Source: DATMRF01 sp035566435 | GTDB lineage: Bacteria; Verrucomicrobiota; Verrucomicrobiia; Limisphaerales; UBA8199 | Length of the DNA stretch: 64,000 bases | NCBI GenBank assembly: GCA_035566435.1 | Contig: DATMRF010000044.1 | Coordinates: forward strand, 1-64,000 | Reading direction: 5' to 3' | Part shown: piece by piece, positions 8,788 through 18,359 of the stretch | How positions within the stretch are numbered: the stretch's first letter is position 1 | Layout of the letters: the number at the start of each line of letters is the position of its first letter | Position numbers and translations under genes: made by a program | The notes under the pieces: generated by a model | Database searches by the model: none | The model's input: only the letters and a program-made list of their open reading frames with translations | Told to the model about the DNA's origin: nothing

Positions 8788-9240
8788 TTAGTCGGCTTCG
8801 CCCTCGAGGGCGGCGACTTTCCGCAGGCGGCGCAGATGCCGGTCAGCTTGACTGAATTCGGAGGTCAGAAACGCCTGGACCAAATCCCACGCCACTGACG
8901 GCCCTACAGTCCGGCCACCCAGGCAAAGGACGTTCATGTGATCATCCTCGACGCCCTGTCTGGCCGAAAAGTGGTCTTCGATCAGGCCGGCGCGAACTCC
9001 TTTGATTTTATTGGCGCAAATCGAAGCGCCGACCCCGCTGCCACAAACCGCCACACCACGGTCCACTTTTCCGGCAACCACCGCCCGGGCGAGCGGAATG
9101 ACAAAGTCCGGGTAATCATCGTCGGGGGTCAATTTTTCGGCCCCAAAGTCGATGACTTCATAACCCGCCCCACGCAGTTGGGCGGCCAATTTTTGTTTCA
9201 ACTCAAAGCCGCCGTGATCGGCCGCGATTCCTAGGCGCAC
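8788..9240 (-). CDS. rpiB: Ribose-5-phosphate isomerase B
   Basis: A 150-residue RpiB/LacA/LacB-family isomerase that interconverts ribose-5-phosphate and ribulose-5-phosphate in the pentose phosphate pathway. The N-terminus shows AADHGG with D8 and H9. The active-site Cys65 lies in VCGSGVGASICANK, and the loop SARQGVEDDHMNVLCLGG is typical. Length matches the family. It is the last gene of the sugar operon, 33 bp after zwf, which fits its role next to glucose-6-phosphate and 6-phosphogluconate dehydrogenases. Confidence 0.93.
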   Translation of the reverse strand: MRLGIAADHGGFELKQKLAAQLRGAGYEVIDFGAEKLTPDDDYPDFVIPLARAVVAGKVDRGVAVCGSGVGASICANKIKGVRAGLIEDHFSARQGVEDDHMNVLCLGGRTVGPSVAWDLVQAFLTSEFSQADRHLRRLRKVAALEGEAD

Positions 9241-9273
9241 AAGGTCTCTCCTTTCACAAATAAGAGCTGGGAT

Positions 9274-10659
9274 CTAATCAGGTTTCTCAGAGGTGACCAC
9301 CGGGTTCTGCCATCCTCCCGGTGGTGCGACCCGTTCAACCTCAGCCGGGCCCCAGGTGTTCGGCTCGTACTCATATAGCGGCGTACCGGCCTTCAGCACC
9401 GGATCAACGATGCGCCATGCTTCCTCGACGTAATCCTCGCGCGCGAACAGAGTAGCATCTCCAACCATGGCGTCGCCGAGCACCCGTTCGTAGGCGTCCA
9501 TCTCCTGGGCGCAGGGATGACGGCCTGCCAGCAACTCAGATAGCAGGCTCTTAGATTCCTCCACGGGTGAGGTGACATTTAAGCCGAAGGCCAACACGAC
9601 ATCGGGACTGATCCGGAAGCGGACGTAGTTCGAGTTCAGGTCGTAGTGCTTATACATCGTTGGCGGCTGGCGCAAACGGGCGAGGATTTCGGTGCAGGTG
9701 ACGGCGAGGCATTTCCCGGCGCGGATATAGAAGGGAACTCCGCGCCAACGCCAGGAATCGATATGCAGCTTGAGCGCAGCAAATGTCTCCACCCTGGAGT
9801 CGGGCGCGACGCCCGGCTCGTTCCGGTAGCCGCGGAACTGGCCGCGCACCAGGTTCTTCGCATCCAGTGGCGCTATGGCCTTAAGGACCTTCACCTTTTC
9901 GTCGCGGATCGACTCGCTGTCCGTGCGGATGGGCGGTTCCATCGCCAGATTAGCCAGCACCTGGAACAGGTGGTTTTGCACCACGTCACGGACGGTGCCG
10001 ACCTGCTCGTAAAATGCACCCCGTCCTTGGACTCCGAAATTCTCTGCCATGGTGATTTGGACGCTCTCGACGTGCGAACGATTCCAAAACGGTTCGAGCA
10101 TGGTATTGGCGAAGCGGAAGAACAGCATGCTGTGGACCGGTTGCTTGCCCAAATAATGGTCAATGCGGAAAATCGCCTTCTCGTCGAAGGTTTGGAGCAG
10201 GATTTGATTGAGGGTTCGAGCGGAGGCAAGGTCGCGGCCAAAGGGCTTTTCGATGATAACCCGGGCATTGGCGGTGCAACCGATCCCATGCAGTTGTTCC
10301 ACGACGGTGCCAAACGCGGCGGGAGGTATGGCGAGGTAATATGCGGGCCGCTGCGCAGAACCGAGTTGCTGACGGAGCGCCTGGAAGGTCCCTGCATCGT
10401 GGTAGTCTCCGTCCACGTAGCGAAGCAACCCACACAGTTTGTCAAACGCAGCCGGGTCCAGGCCCCCGTGTTTCTCCAGGCTGTCCTTTGCCCGGGCCTT
10501 GAGCTGGTCCAGGTTCCAGCCCGCTTTGGCGACGCCGATGACCGGCAGATTGAGCGTGCCGCGCTTCACCATTGCCTGCAGCGCCGGAAAGATTTTCTTG
10601 TAGGCCAGGTCGCCGGTGGCCCCGAAAAAGACCAGGGTGTCGGAATGGGAAGCGTTCAT
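9274..10659 (-). CDS. zwf: Glucose-6-phosphate 1-dehydrogenase
   Basis: A 461-residue enzyme that oxidises glucose-6-phosphate to 6-phosphogluconolactone, entry step of the oxidative pentose phosphate pathway. The nucleotide-binding motif reads FFGATGDLAYKKIFPAL near the N-terminus, and the substrate/catalytic signature RIDHYLGKQPV is present around 165-175. It is slightly shorter than the 490-residue enterobacterial enzyme. Its ATG overlaps the stop of the upstream 6-phosphogluconate dehydrogenase by 4 bp (10656-10659), showing translational coupling. No separate lactonase (pgl) gene is seen in this operon. Confidence 0.95.
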   Translation of the reverse strand: MNASHSDTLVFFGATGDLAYKKIFPALQAMVKRGTLNLPVIGVAKAGWNLDQLKARAKDSLEKHGGLDPAAFDKLCGLLRYVDGDYHDAGTFQALRQQLGSAQRPAYYLAIPPAAFGTVVEQLHGIGCTANARVIIEKPFGRDLASARTLNQILLQTFDEKAIFRIDHYLGKQPVHSMLFFRFANTMLEPFWNRSHVESVQITMAENFGVQGRGAFYEQVGTVRDVVQNHLFQVLANLAMEPPIRTDSESIRDEKVKVLKAIAPLDAKNLVRGQFRGYRNEPGVAPDSRVETFAALKLHIDSWRWRGVPFYIRAGKCLAVTCTEILARLRQPPTMYKHYDLNSNYVRFRISPDVVLAFGLNVTSPVEESKSLLSELLAGRHPCAQEMDAYERVLGDAMVGDATLFAREDYVEEAWRIVDPVLKAGTPLYEYEPNTWGPAEVERVAPPGGWQNPVVTSEKPD

Positions 10660-11699
10660 TGCATTTTACCTACCGGCTTTTCCAAGTGACCGCCAAATCC
10701 CAAGCGCATCGCGGAAAGCAACTTGTCCTGGAAATCCGCCTCACCGCGCGAGGCAAACCTTTCGTATAGCGCCGTGGTCAACACCGGCACCGGCACGCCT
10801 TCGTCGATAGCCGCCTTGATGGTCCATCGGCCTTCACCGGAATCGGAGACCCGGCCGGCGAACTGTGCAAGCTTAGGATCCACGACCAAAGCGTTCGCCG
10901 TCAGATCCAACAGCCATGAGGCGATCACGCTGCCGCGCCGCCACACTTCGGCCACGTCGGTCAAGTTGAAATCGAATTGATACTGCTGGGGATCGCGCAA
11001 CGGTGTCGTCTCAGCGTCCGCGTCACTTGGCTTTTTCCCGATGTTAGCGGCCTTCAGAACCCCCAGCCCCTCGGCGTAAGCAGCCATGATGCCGTATTCG
11101 ATACCGTTGTGAACCATTTTGACGAAGTGGCCGGCACCGTTGGCGCCGCAGTGCAGGTAGCCTTGTTCGGCGGTGCCGCCAAGCTTCTCGCGACCCGGGG
11201 TGCGTGGAATATTGCCGATTCCTGGAGCCAACGTTGCGAAAACGGGATCCAGCCGTTGAACCACCTCGTTTTCGCCGCCGATCATCATGCAGTAGCCACG
11301 CTCCAAACCCCAGACGCCGCCGCTGGTGCCCACATCGACATAATGAATTCCCTGGGCCGCCAGTTCTTTTGCGCGCCTGATGTCGTCCACATAATAGGAA
11401 TTGCCGCCGTCTATGAGGATATCCCCTCGGTCCAGCAGCGGCACGAATCCGGCAATGGTTTGATCCACCACAGCCGCGGGCACCATCAGCCAGACCGCGC
11501 GCGGCTTCGCCAGCTTCCGGACGAGGTCGGCAGGTGAAGCGGCGCCGACCGCCTTCTCTTTGACCAGGTCCTGCACGGCCTCCGGCGCGCGGTCATAGAC
11601 GACGCACTCGTGGCCGGCCTTGAGAAGACGGCGCACCATGCCGGCGCCCATTCGGCCGAGTCCCACCATTCCGAGCTGCGTCGCAGATTGGTCTTTCAT
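10656..11699 (-). CDS. gnd: 6-phosphogluconate dehydrogenase, decarboxylating (short form)
   Basis: A 347-residue enzyme converting 6-phosphogluconate to ribulose-5-phosphate and CO2. The Rossmann motif is GLGRMGAGM near residue 13, and strand beta-2 ends in VVYDRAP; an acidic residue there favours NAD over NADP, which is an inference. The substrate signature GTSGGVWGLERGYCMMIGG and catalytic GAGHFVKMVHNGIEYG (Lys, His, Asn) are intact. This is the short (about 300-350 residue) form rather than the 470-residue enterobacterial form. It overlaps pgi (ATGA at 11696-11699) and zwf by 4 bp each. Confidence 0.92.
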   Translation of the reverse strand: MKDQSATQLGMVGLGRMGAGMVRRLLKAGHECVVYDRAPEAVQDLVKEKAVGAASPADLVRKLAKPRAVWLMVPAAVVDQTIAGFVPLLDRGDILIDGGNSYYVDDIRRAKELAAQGIHYVDVGTSGGVWGLERGYCMMIGGENEVVQRLDPVFATLAPGIGNIPRTPGREKLGGTAEQGYLHCGANGAGHFVKMVHNGIEYGIMAAYAEGLGVLKAANIGKKPSDADAETTPLRDPQQYQFDFNLTDVAEVWRRGSVIASWLLDLTANALVVDPKLAQFAGRVSDSGEGRWTIKAAIDEGVPVPVLTTALYERFASRGEADFQDKLLSAMRLGFGGHLEKPVGKMQ

Positions 11700-13336
11700 A
11701 ACGATTTCATTTTCCGATAACGACGGACCAGGTTGTTCGTTGAACTGTCATGGGCGAGCTTGGGCTCGGTCGAACTTTCCAGCTCTGGAATGATGCGCTG
11801 CGCCAGCGCTTTGCCGAGTTCCACACCCCACTGGTCGAATGAGTTGATATTCCAGATCACCCCCTGGGTGAAAACGCTATGCTCGTAAAGAGCCACGAGT
11901 TTTCCAAGCACTTCCGGCGTGAGGCTCTCGGCCAGGATGGTGTTAGACGGGCGGTTGCCTTCGAAGACCCGATGCGGCACGAGCCAATCCGGCGTGCCTT
12001 CGGCTTTGACCTCGGCGGGCGTCTTGCCAAAGGCCAGCGCTTCGGCCTGGGCAAAAACGTTCGCAAGCAACATATCATGGTGCCGGCCCAGAGGAGTCAG
12101 CGCGTGGCCAAACGCGATGAAATCACAGGGAATCAGCCGGGTGCCCTGATGAATCAACTGGTAGAACGAGTGCTGTCCGTTGGTGCCCGGTTCGCCCCAA
12201 AAGATTGGGCTGGTGTCGTACGCAACGCGCTTTCCTTCAAGGGTGAGGTGTTTGCCGTTGCTCTCCATGGTCAATTGCTGCAGGTAGGCGGGGAACCGTT
12301 TGAGATATTGCTCGTAAGGCAGCACGGCGACAGTCTGGGCGTCGAAAAAGTCGGTGTACCACACAACCAGCAAGCCCATAAGCACGGGCAGGTTCTTCTC
12401 GAACGGGGCAGTTCGAAAATGCTCGTCCATTTGGTGGAACCCATCGAGCAAGGCGCGGAAGTTTTCCGGGCCGATAGCCAGCATGGTCGAAAGGCCGATC
12501 GCGGAATCCATCGAGTAACGCCCGCCCACCCAATCCCAGAATCCGAACATGTTGGCGGTATCAATCCCGAACGAGGAAACCTTTTCGGCATTTGTCGAAA
12601 CGGCGACGAAGTGCTTGGCAACAGCGTTCTGGTCTGCGCCGAGTCCATTGAGCAACCAGTCGCGCGCGCTCTGCGCGTTGGTCATGGTTTCCAGAGTGGT
12701 GAAGGTTTTGGACGAAACGATGAACAGGGTTTCCGCTGGATCGAGATCGCGGGTAGCCTCCACGAAATCAATACCGTCCACGTTAGAAACAAAGCGGCAG
12801 GTCAGGCTGCGTTCGCTGTAATGCTTCAGGGCCTCATAAGCCATCACCGGACCGAGATCAGAACCACCGATGCCAATGTTGACGATATTGCGCATTGGTT
12901 TGCCGGTATGCCCCTTCCATTCGCCCGTGCGGACGCGGTTCGAAAACCCGGCCATTTTATTGAGTACAGCTTGAACCTCGGGCACCACGTTTTTGCCGTC
13001 CAAGAGGACGGTTGCGCCTTTAGGGGCTCGCAGGGCCACGTGAAGGACGGCCCGGTTTTCCGTGAGGTTGATCTTTTCGCCGTTGAACATGGCTTGCATT
13101 CGCTCCCGGAGGCCGGACTCCTTCGCAAGCTGAAAGAGCAGTTTGAGGGTCTGGTCCGTAACGCGGTTCTTCGAATAATCCAGGAACAGGCCCGCTGCCT
13201 CGGCTGTGATGCGCTCCCCGCGTTTGGGATCCTTGGCGAACAGTTCTCTAAGATGGAGCCTCCGGACGGTCTTGTGGTGAGCGGCGAGTGCCTTCCACGC
13301 GGGTCGCTGGGTGAGTGGCTTCAGGGTCGCTTTCAT
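11696..13336 (-). CDS. pgi: Glucose-6-phosphate isomerase
   Basis: A 546-residue cytosolic isomerase converting glucose-6-phosphate and fructose-6-phosphate. Motifs include NIGIGGSDLGPVMAYEAL (phosphate binding), FIVSSKTFTTLET, DWVGGRYS and the catalytic segment around GEPGTNGQHSFYQLIHQG; the C-terminus has the expected QWGVELGK. Length matches the large bacterial form (549 in Escherichia coli). It follows pgm by 24 bp and overlaps gnd by 4 bp. Confidence 0.96.
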   Translation of the reverse strand: MKATLKPLTQRPAWKALAAHHKTVRRLHLRELFAKDPKRGERITAEAAGLFLDYSKNRVTDQTLKLLFQLAKESGLRERMQAMFNGEKINLTENRAVLHVALRAPKGATVLLDGKNVVPEVQAVLNKMAGFSNRVRTGEWKGHTGKPMRNIVNIGIGGSDLGPVMAYEALKHYSERSLTCRFVSNVDGIDFVEATRDLDPAETLFIVSSKTFTTLETMTNAQSARDWLLNGLGADQNAVAKHFVAVSTNAEKVSSFGIDTANMFGFWDWVGGRYSMDSAIGLSTMLAIGPENFRALLDGFHQMDEHFRTAPFEKNLPVLMGLLVVWYTDFFDAQTVAVLPYEQYLKRFPAYLQQLTMESNGKHLTLEGKRVAYDTSPIFWGEPGTNGQHSFYQLIHQGTRLIPCDFIAFGHALTPLGRHHDMLLANVFAQAEALAFGKTPAEVKAEGTPDWLVPHRVFEGNRPSNTILAESLTPEVLGKLVALYEHSVFTQGVIWNINSFDQWGVELGKALAQRIIPELESSTEPKLAHDSSTNNLVRRYRKMKSL

Positions 13337-13360
13337 ATGATTTGGTGAGGTGCTGTCGAT

Positions 13361-15016
13361 TCAAAGTTTACTGGCGCCAGCCAGAGCGTTGTCCACGATC
13401 CGTTGCGCTTCAGTTACGATTTTCTGGAGATGCTTTTCATCGCGAAAGCTCTCCGCATATATCTTGTAGATATTCTCGGTGCCGGACGGACGGGCAGCGA
13501 ACCAGCCGCTGGAGGTAACAACTTTCAATCCCCCGATCGGAGCCTGGTTGCCTGGAGCACGGGTAAGCTTGGCGATGATGGGTTCCCAAGCCAGTTCGGA
13601 TTCCTTGACCGCTTCAGGGGAAAGCTTTCCGAGGAGGGCTTTCTGCTCGGGCGTCGCCGCCGCGTCAATGCGAGTGTAATAGGGCGTGCCGAACTCTGCT
13701 GTCAGCTCCCGGAAATGCTCTCCGGGGTCTTTGCCGGTGCGCGCGGTGATTTCCGCCGCCAACAAGTCCATGATCGGGCCGTCCTTGTCGGTGGTCCAAA
13801 CGGTGCCGTCGCGCCGCAGGAAGCTTGCTCCCGCACTCTCCTCGCCGCCGAAGCAAAATGAGCCGTCAAACAAACCCGGCGCAAACCATTTGAACCCCAC
13901 CGGCACCTCGCACAGCGGGCGCGCAAGTTTTTGCACCACCCGGTCGATCATGCTACTACTGACCAGTGTCTTGCCCACAGCCGCCTTGGCTGACCACTGC
14001 GGCCGTTCCGTCAACAGGTAACGGATGGCCACGGCAAGGAAATGGTTCGGATTCATTAACCCGGCCGACGGTGTGACGATGCCGTGCCGGTCGGAGTCCG
14101 GGTCATTGGCGAAAGCGACCTGGAATTGGTCCTTAAGCCCGACCAATCGCGCCATCGCGTATGGGCTGGAACAATCCATGCGAATCTTGCCATCGTGATC
14201 GACCGTCATAAAAGAGAAAGTCGGGTCGAGGCTCGGATTCACAACGTGGATATCGAGTTTGTAAACTGAGTTGATGGGCTCCCAATAAGGCAAGGCCGCG
14301 CCGCCGAGTGGATCTACAGCGAGCTTCAAGCCAGCGCCGCGTATGGATTCCATATCCACGACGTTCCGCAAATCATTGACGTAAGGCAGAACGAAATCTT
14401 CCTGATGTGTGGTCGCCGCCTTGATGGCCTTCTCGAAAGACACGCGAATCACTTCGGCGTTGCCTTTTCTCAGCAAGTCGTTGGCCCGGTCCTGGATCCA
14501 CTTCGTCACATCGGTGTCGGCTGGTCCGCCGTTGGGCGGATTGTATTTAATACCACCGTCCTCCGGCGGATTATGTGAGGGGGTGATGACAATCCCATCG
14601 GCGAGACCCTTTTTGCGCCCGCGGTTGTACACGATGATCGCCCGTGAGATGACGGGCGTGGGTGTCACCCCATCCTCGCGCTGAATGACAGTCTCGACAG
14701 CGTTGCCCGCGAGAACTTCGAGCGCAGTGCGCTGGGCTGGATTCGACAACGCATGGGTGTCTTTGCCCATGTGGAGGGGCCCGTCGATGCCGTGTCTGCG
14801 CCTGTAGTCGCAGATGGCTTGCGTAATGGCCAGAATATGTGACTCGGTAAACGTGCCATTTAAAGAGGAGCCTCGATGGCCACTGGTGCCGAAGCTGACC
14901 AATTGGTTCGGATCTCGAATATCCGGGCGGCGTTCGTAATAGTTGCTTTCGAGCCGGCGTAGATCAACGAGCAATTCTTTGGGGGCTGATTTTCCTGCGA
15001 GTGGTGAGATACGCAT
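13361..15016 (-). CDS. pgm: Phosphoglucomutase (alpha-D-glucose phosphate-specific)
   Basis: A 551-residue mutase that interconverts glucose-1-phosphate and glucose-6-phosphate. The N-terminal FGTSGHRGSSLNGTFTE segment, the phosphoserine loop TPSHNPPEDGGIKYNPP (active serine), the metal loop DPDSDRHG, the sugar-binding GGEESAGASF and the C-terminal phosphate-binding RPSGTENIYKIYAESF are all present. Length and motif order match E. coli Pgm (546 residues). It lies 69 bp after glgP, so glucose-1-phosphate from glycogen is channelled into the downstream isomerase and dehydrogenases. Confidence 0.96.
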   Translation of the reverse strand: MRISPLAGKSAPKELLVDLRRLESNYYERRPDIRDPNQLVSFGTSGHRGSSLNGTFTESHILAITQAICDYRRRHGIDGPLHMGKDTHALSNPAQRTALEVLAGNAVETVIQREDGVTPTPVISRAIIVYNRGRKKGLADGIVITPSHNPPEDGGIKYNPPNGGPADTDVTKWIQDRANDLLRKGNAEVIRVSFEKAIKAATTHQEDFVLPYVNDLRNVVDMESIRGAGLKLAVDPLGGAALPYWEPINSVYKLDIHVVNPSLDPTFSFMTVDHDGKIRMDCSSPYAMARLVGLKDQFQVAFANDPDSDRHGIVTPSAGLMNPNHFLAVAIRYLLTERPQWSAKAAVGKTLVSSSMIDRVVQKLARPLCEVPVGFKWFAPGLFDGSFCFGGEESAGASFLRRDGTVWTTDKDGPIMDLLAAEITARTGKDPGEHFRELTAEFGTPYYTRIDAAATPEQKALLGKLSPEAVKESELAWEPIIAKLTRAPGNQAPIGGLKVVTSSGWFAARPSGTENIYKIYAESFRDEKHLQKIVTEAQRIVDNALAGASKL

Positions 15017-15085
15017 GGAGCAGGATTCAATGCTTTAGATAAACACTGGGAAGGGGGTTGTTCATGGCTTCGCTTGAATCGCCGA

Positions 15086-17623
15086 TTATTGGCCGTTGTT
15101 CAATGGCACCGGGCAAGGTTTGGTGTTCCAAATTCCGGCTGAGTATTCGGCAATGGTGCGGTCGCTGGAAAATTTTCCAGAGCCGGCGACGTTGAGGATG
15201 CTCTTGCGTGCCCATTCCTTCGGCTGGACATAGAGCCGATCAACCTGCTGCTGTGCGTCGAGATAGGATTTCAGGTCGGCCAAATGCATGTAATAGTCGC
15301 CGCGCGCAAGCAGGGTGTCAATTATCGGAGCGAACACTCCGGGTTCATAACGACTGAAATGGCCGGAGCTTATCAAATCGAGCGCGGCGCGGGTCTCTGG
15401 CTCGTTTTCGTAATGCCAGCGCGGGTTATACCAACCCCGACTCTCGGCAACCTGCTGCGCGGTCAGGCCAAATAGAAAGAAATTGTCCTCGCCGGCCTCC
15501 TCCGCCATTTCGATAGTCGCACCATCACGCGTTCCGACGGTGAGTGCGCCGTTCATCATGAACTTCATATTGCTTGTGCCGCTGGCTTCATAGCCGGCAG
15601 TCGAGATCTGGTTGGAAACGTCGCTGGCGGGAATCAAGCGCTCGGCCAGCGTGGTGCAGTATTCGGGCAGGAACAGGACTTTGATCCGGCCCTTTACCGT
15701 CGGGTCACCGTCGATGGTGCCGGCCAGACTGGTGATGAACTTGATAATCACCTTTGCCAGTTGATAGGCTGGCGCCGCCTTGCCGGCGAAAAAGAATGTC
15801 CTCGGATGAATGTCGAGTTTTGGGTTTTCTCGCAAATGGTTGTAGAGGACGACCACCCGAAGCGCATTCAGCAGTTGCCGTTTGTATTCGTGGATACGCT
15901 TAATCTGGCAATCGAAGATGGTATCGGCGTCCACCACGTGGCCGGTGGTGGATTTCAGCCAATCGGCAAATTGCATCTTGGCCTCGCGTTTCGCCCGGCG
16001 GAAGGCGTCCTGGAGCGCGGGATCGCCCGCCAACGGCTTGAGTTTCCGCAGCTGCTGGAGGTCGGTGATCCAACCATCGCCGACGGCCTCGGTAATCGTG
16101 CGAGAGAGCGGCGGATTAGCCAACAAGAGCCAGCGCCGCGGGGTGACACCATTGGTCTTATTGCTGAAGCGTTCGGGCAGAATCTCGGCCAAATCTCTGA
16201 CGGTCGTTTTGCGCAGCAATTCGGAGTGGATCGCGGCGACGCCGTTGGTGCTGTGCGAGCCAACGATAGCCAGGTTGGCCATACGGACTTTGCGCTCGCC
16301 GCCCTCTTCCACCAGGCTCACGCGTGCAACTCGGCCTTCATCGCCGGGAAAGCGGCTGCGCACTTCCTCGAGGAACCGGCGATTGATCTCGTAAATGATG
16401 GACAACTGACGCGGCAGCAACATTTCAAACCAAGCCACCGGCCATTTCTCCAGAGCTTCGGGCAGGAGCGTGTGGTTCGTGTAGGCGAGCGTCCGTTTGG
16501 TAATGTCCCAGGCTTCATCCCAGCCGAGTTTGGCTTCATCGAGGAGTATGCGCATCAATTCGGGGACGGCGATGGCGGGATGGGTATCGTTGAGTTGAAC
16601 GGCCACTTTGTCCGGGAGGTTGCTCCAGTCGGAGTTGCTATGTCGAAAACGCCGCACGAGGTCGGCCAGGGAACAAGCGGCCAAAAAATATTCCTGCACG
16701 AAGCGCAGGCCCTGGCCCATGCTCGTAGAGTCGTCGGGATACAAAACCCGGGTGAGCGACTCGGCGGTGAGCGTTTCGGCTACGGCGCTGACGAAATCGC
16801 CATGGCTGAATGCCTGGAAGTCGAAGTAATCGGGTGCGGTTGCGGCCCATAGGCGGAGCGTGTTGATGGTCCGACCGCCGTAACCAACGACAGGCCGATC
16901 GTAAGGGACTCCAATCAAGCTGCACGTGCGCCCAAGAACGGCGCGCAAGGTGCCACTGCGCATCTCGAACGAGCAGTTAAGTCGCACGCCCACTTTCTCG
17001 TGCGGACGAGCGACTTCCCACGGGTCAGGCCGGCGCAACCAGTTGTCCGGATGCTCGACCTGCCAACCGCCCTTAAGCGTTTGCTTAAACATTCCGTATT
17101 CGTAGCGAAGGCCGTAACCCATCGCCGGAAGTTCCAAGGTGGCCATGGAATCAAGAAAGCAGGCCGCCAGACGCCCCAACCCCCCGTTTCCCAGACCGGC
17201 ATCGGGTTCCTGCTCGAGCATCTCCAGCCAATCAACGTTCTTGCCGGCGGCCGCCTGCTTTAACAATTGGCCAAGGAAGAGATTCGTGACATTATTGGCC
17301 AACGAACGGCCGATGAGAAACTCCATGGAAAGATAATAAATGCGCTTTGGATTCTCCCGCTCGTAGGCTTTTTCGGTAGCGACCCAGCGTTGCGAGAGGA
17401 TATCACGGACTGAACGCGCCGCCGCCTCAAAGTGCTCGCGCGGCCCGGTAGCCGCCGGGTCCTTGACCTGGTCAAAAACCAGGTGTCGCTGATAAAGTCC
17501 GTCGGCCTCGGTGAAGTGGGACGGACCGCATCCGTATTGTTCGAGAACTCCGGCCAAAGGGCCGGTATCTGTCGCTTGTGCGGTTGAGTTCGCTTTCGCT
17601 GCGGTTTTCGTCGCGGTAATCAC
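15086..17623 (-). CDS. glgP: Glycogen/alpha-glucan phosphorylase
   Basis: An 845-residue PLP enzyme that releases glucose-1-phosphate from glycogen. Visible signatures are NGGLGRLAACFLDSMATLELPAMGYGLRYEYGMFKQ, RIHEYKRQLLNALRVV and the PLP-lysine region EASGTSNMKFMMNGALTVGTRDGA. The start codon is GTG at 17623 (peptide VITATK). It is the first gene of a six-gene operon glgP-pgm-pgi-gnd-zwf-rpiB; no glycogen synthase, branching or debranching gene lies in the window. A preceding gap of 127 bp (17624-17750) is the likely promoter region, but no clear promoter motif was identified. Confidence 0.96.
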   Translation of the reverse strand: MITATKTAAKANSTAQATDTGPLAGVLEQYGCGPSHFTEADGLYQRHLVFDQVKDPAATGPREHFEAAARSVRDILSQRWVATEKAYERENPKRIYYLSMEFLIGRSLANNVTNLFLGQLLKQAAAGKNVDWLEMLEQEPDAGLGNGGLGRLAACFLDSMATLELPAMGYGLRYEYGMFKQTLKGGWQVEHPDNWLRRPDPWEVARPHEKVGVRLNCSFEMRSGTLRAVLGRTCSLIGVPYDRPVVGYGGRTINTLRLWAATAPDYFDFQAFSHGDFVSAVAETLTAESLTRVLYPDDSTSMGQGLRFVQEYFLAACSLADLVRRFRHSNSDWSNLPDKVAVQLNDTHPAIAVPELMRILLDEAKLGWDEAWDITKRTLAYTNHTLLPEALEKWPVAWFEMLLPRQLSIIYEINRRFLEEVRSRFPGDEGRVARVSLVEEGGERKVRMANLAIVGSHSTNGVAAIHSELLRKTTVRDLAEILPERFSNKTNGVTPRRWLLLANPPLSRTITEAVGDGWITDLQQLRKLKPLAGDPALQDAFRRAKREAKMQFADWLKSTTGHVVDADTIFDCQIKRIHEYKRQLLNALRVVVLYNHLRENPKLDIHPRTFFFAGKAAPAYQLAKVIIKFITSLAGTIDGDPTVKGRIKVLFLPEYCTTLAERLIPASDVSNQISTAGYEASGTSNMKFMMNGALTVGTRDGATIEMAEEAGEDNFFLFGLTAQQVAESRGWYNPRWHYENEPETRAALDLISSGHFSRYEPGVFAPIIDTLLARGDYYMHLADLKSYLDAQQQVDRLYVQPKEWARKSILNVAGSGKFSSDRTIAEYSAGIWNTKPCPVPLNNGQ

Positions 17624-17750
17624 AGTAGTGCTTTCTCCAACTGGTTACTTCCAACGGATTATAACGCTGGTTATCTTGGGGTGCTAATCGGAGTTGCTCG
17701 TGATCTGTTCGGCCAGGCCAGGCTCCTGGGAGAGGTTTATATTCGCATTA

Positions 17751-18359
17751 TCATCGGTCATTGCGATTCGCTTTGGCATATTCGGACTTGATCTCCTCCA
17801 TGATCTCGCGCAACGCGGCGTCCCAGGCGGCCATTAGGGCGGCTGGCGTTTTTCGGGTCAGAGGCGTTTCGCGTGCGCAAACCTTGTCGAGCACGACGCG
17901 TCCCGGGGCCTCGTCCTTGATCTCGTAGATAATAAAGTGAATCTCCATTGTCCCGACCGGCTGCGAGGCCTTCCGAAAGTCGCCATAGAGTTCGTTCACG
18001 GAAACCTCGGCAACCAGAGTCGAGGTCAGGCCACTGCCCGGCTCCAAGACCCGCCCGAATACCCCGCTTACGCGCAGCCAGGCGCGAATGGGCTCCGCCA
18101 AGGCGCGTTCCGGCGGGATTAGAAAACCCGCGTAAGGATCCTGTTCGTAAGCGTTCTCAGTTTTCCTGTAGGTGAAGGACCGGCTTTGAAAAAGCGGAGA
18201 AATGGACACGCGGCTTAACGCAACAATATTGGTTTGTGCATTCGTGCTTGGCGGATCGGTGGGCAAGGAGAACGCAAATACCTGTCGCTTCCACACGGGA
18301 TCAGAAGCGCAGCCGCACAAAACGCCCGCAGCGAGCAGTATCAGCACAGGGTTTCTCAT
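17751..18359 (-). CDS. ABC-type transport auxiliary lipoprotein (Mla/PqiC-like)
   Basis: A 202-residue lipoprotein; the lipobox is LCGC in MRNPVLILLAAGVLCGCAS. The body matches the ABC_trans_aux/PqiC type: short beta-strands such as IVALSRVSISPLFQSRSFTYR near residue 45, and a C-terminal helix. It likely sits at the inner leaflet of the outer membrane and assists the MCE transporter. It overlaps the MlaD-like gene by 4 bp and is the last gene of the mlaE-F-D-lipoprotein order. Confidence 0.85.
   Translation of the reverse strand: MRNPVLILLAAGVLCGCASDPVWKRQVFAFSLPTDPPSTNAQTNIVALSRVSISPLFQSRSFTYRKTENAYEQDPYAGFLIPPERALAEPIRAWLRVSGVFGRVLEPGSGLTSTLVAEVSVNELYGDFRKASQPVGTMEIHFIIYEIKDEAPGRVVLDKVCARETPLTRKTPAALMAAWDAALREIMEEIKSEYAKANRNDR

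Noticed and set aside
11879..13348. Plus-strand open frame of 489 codons
   Set aside because: Antisense to pgi, whose motifs are unequivocal; no recognisable domain in the plus-strand translation.
15761..16852. Plus-strand open frame of 363 codons
   Set aside because: Antisense to glgP; the minus-strand protein has all phosphorylase signatures.
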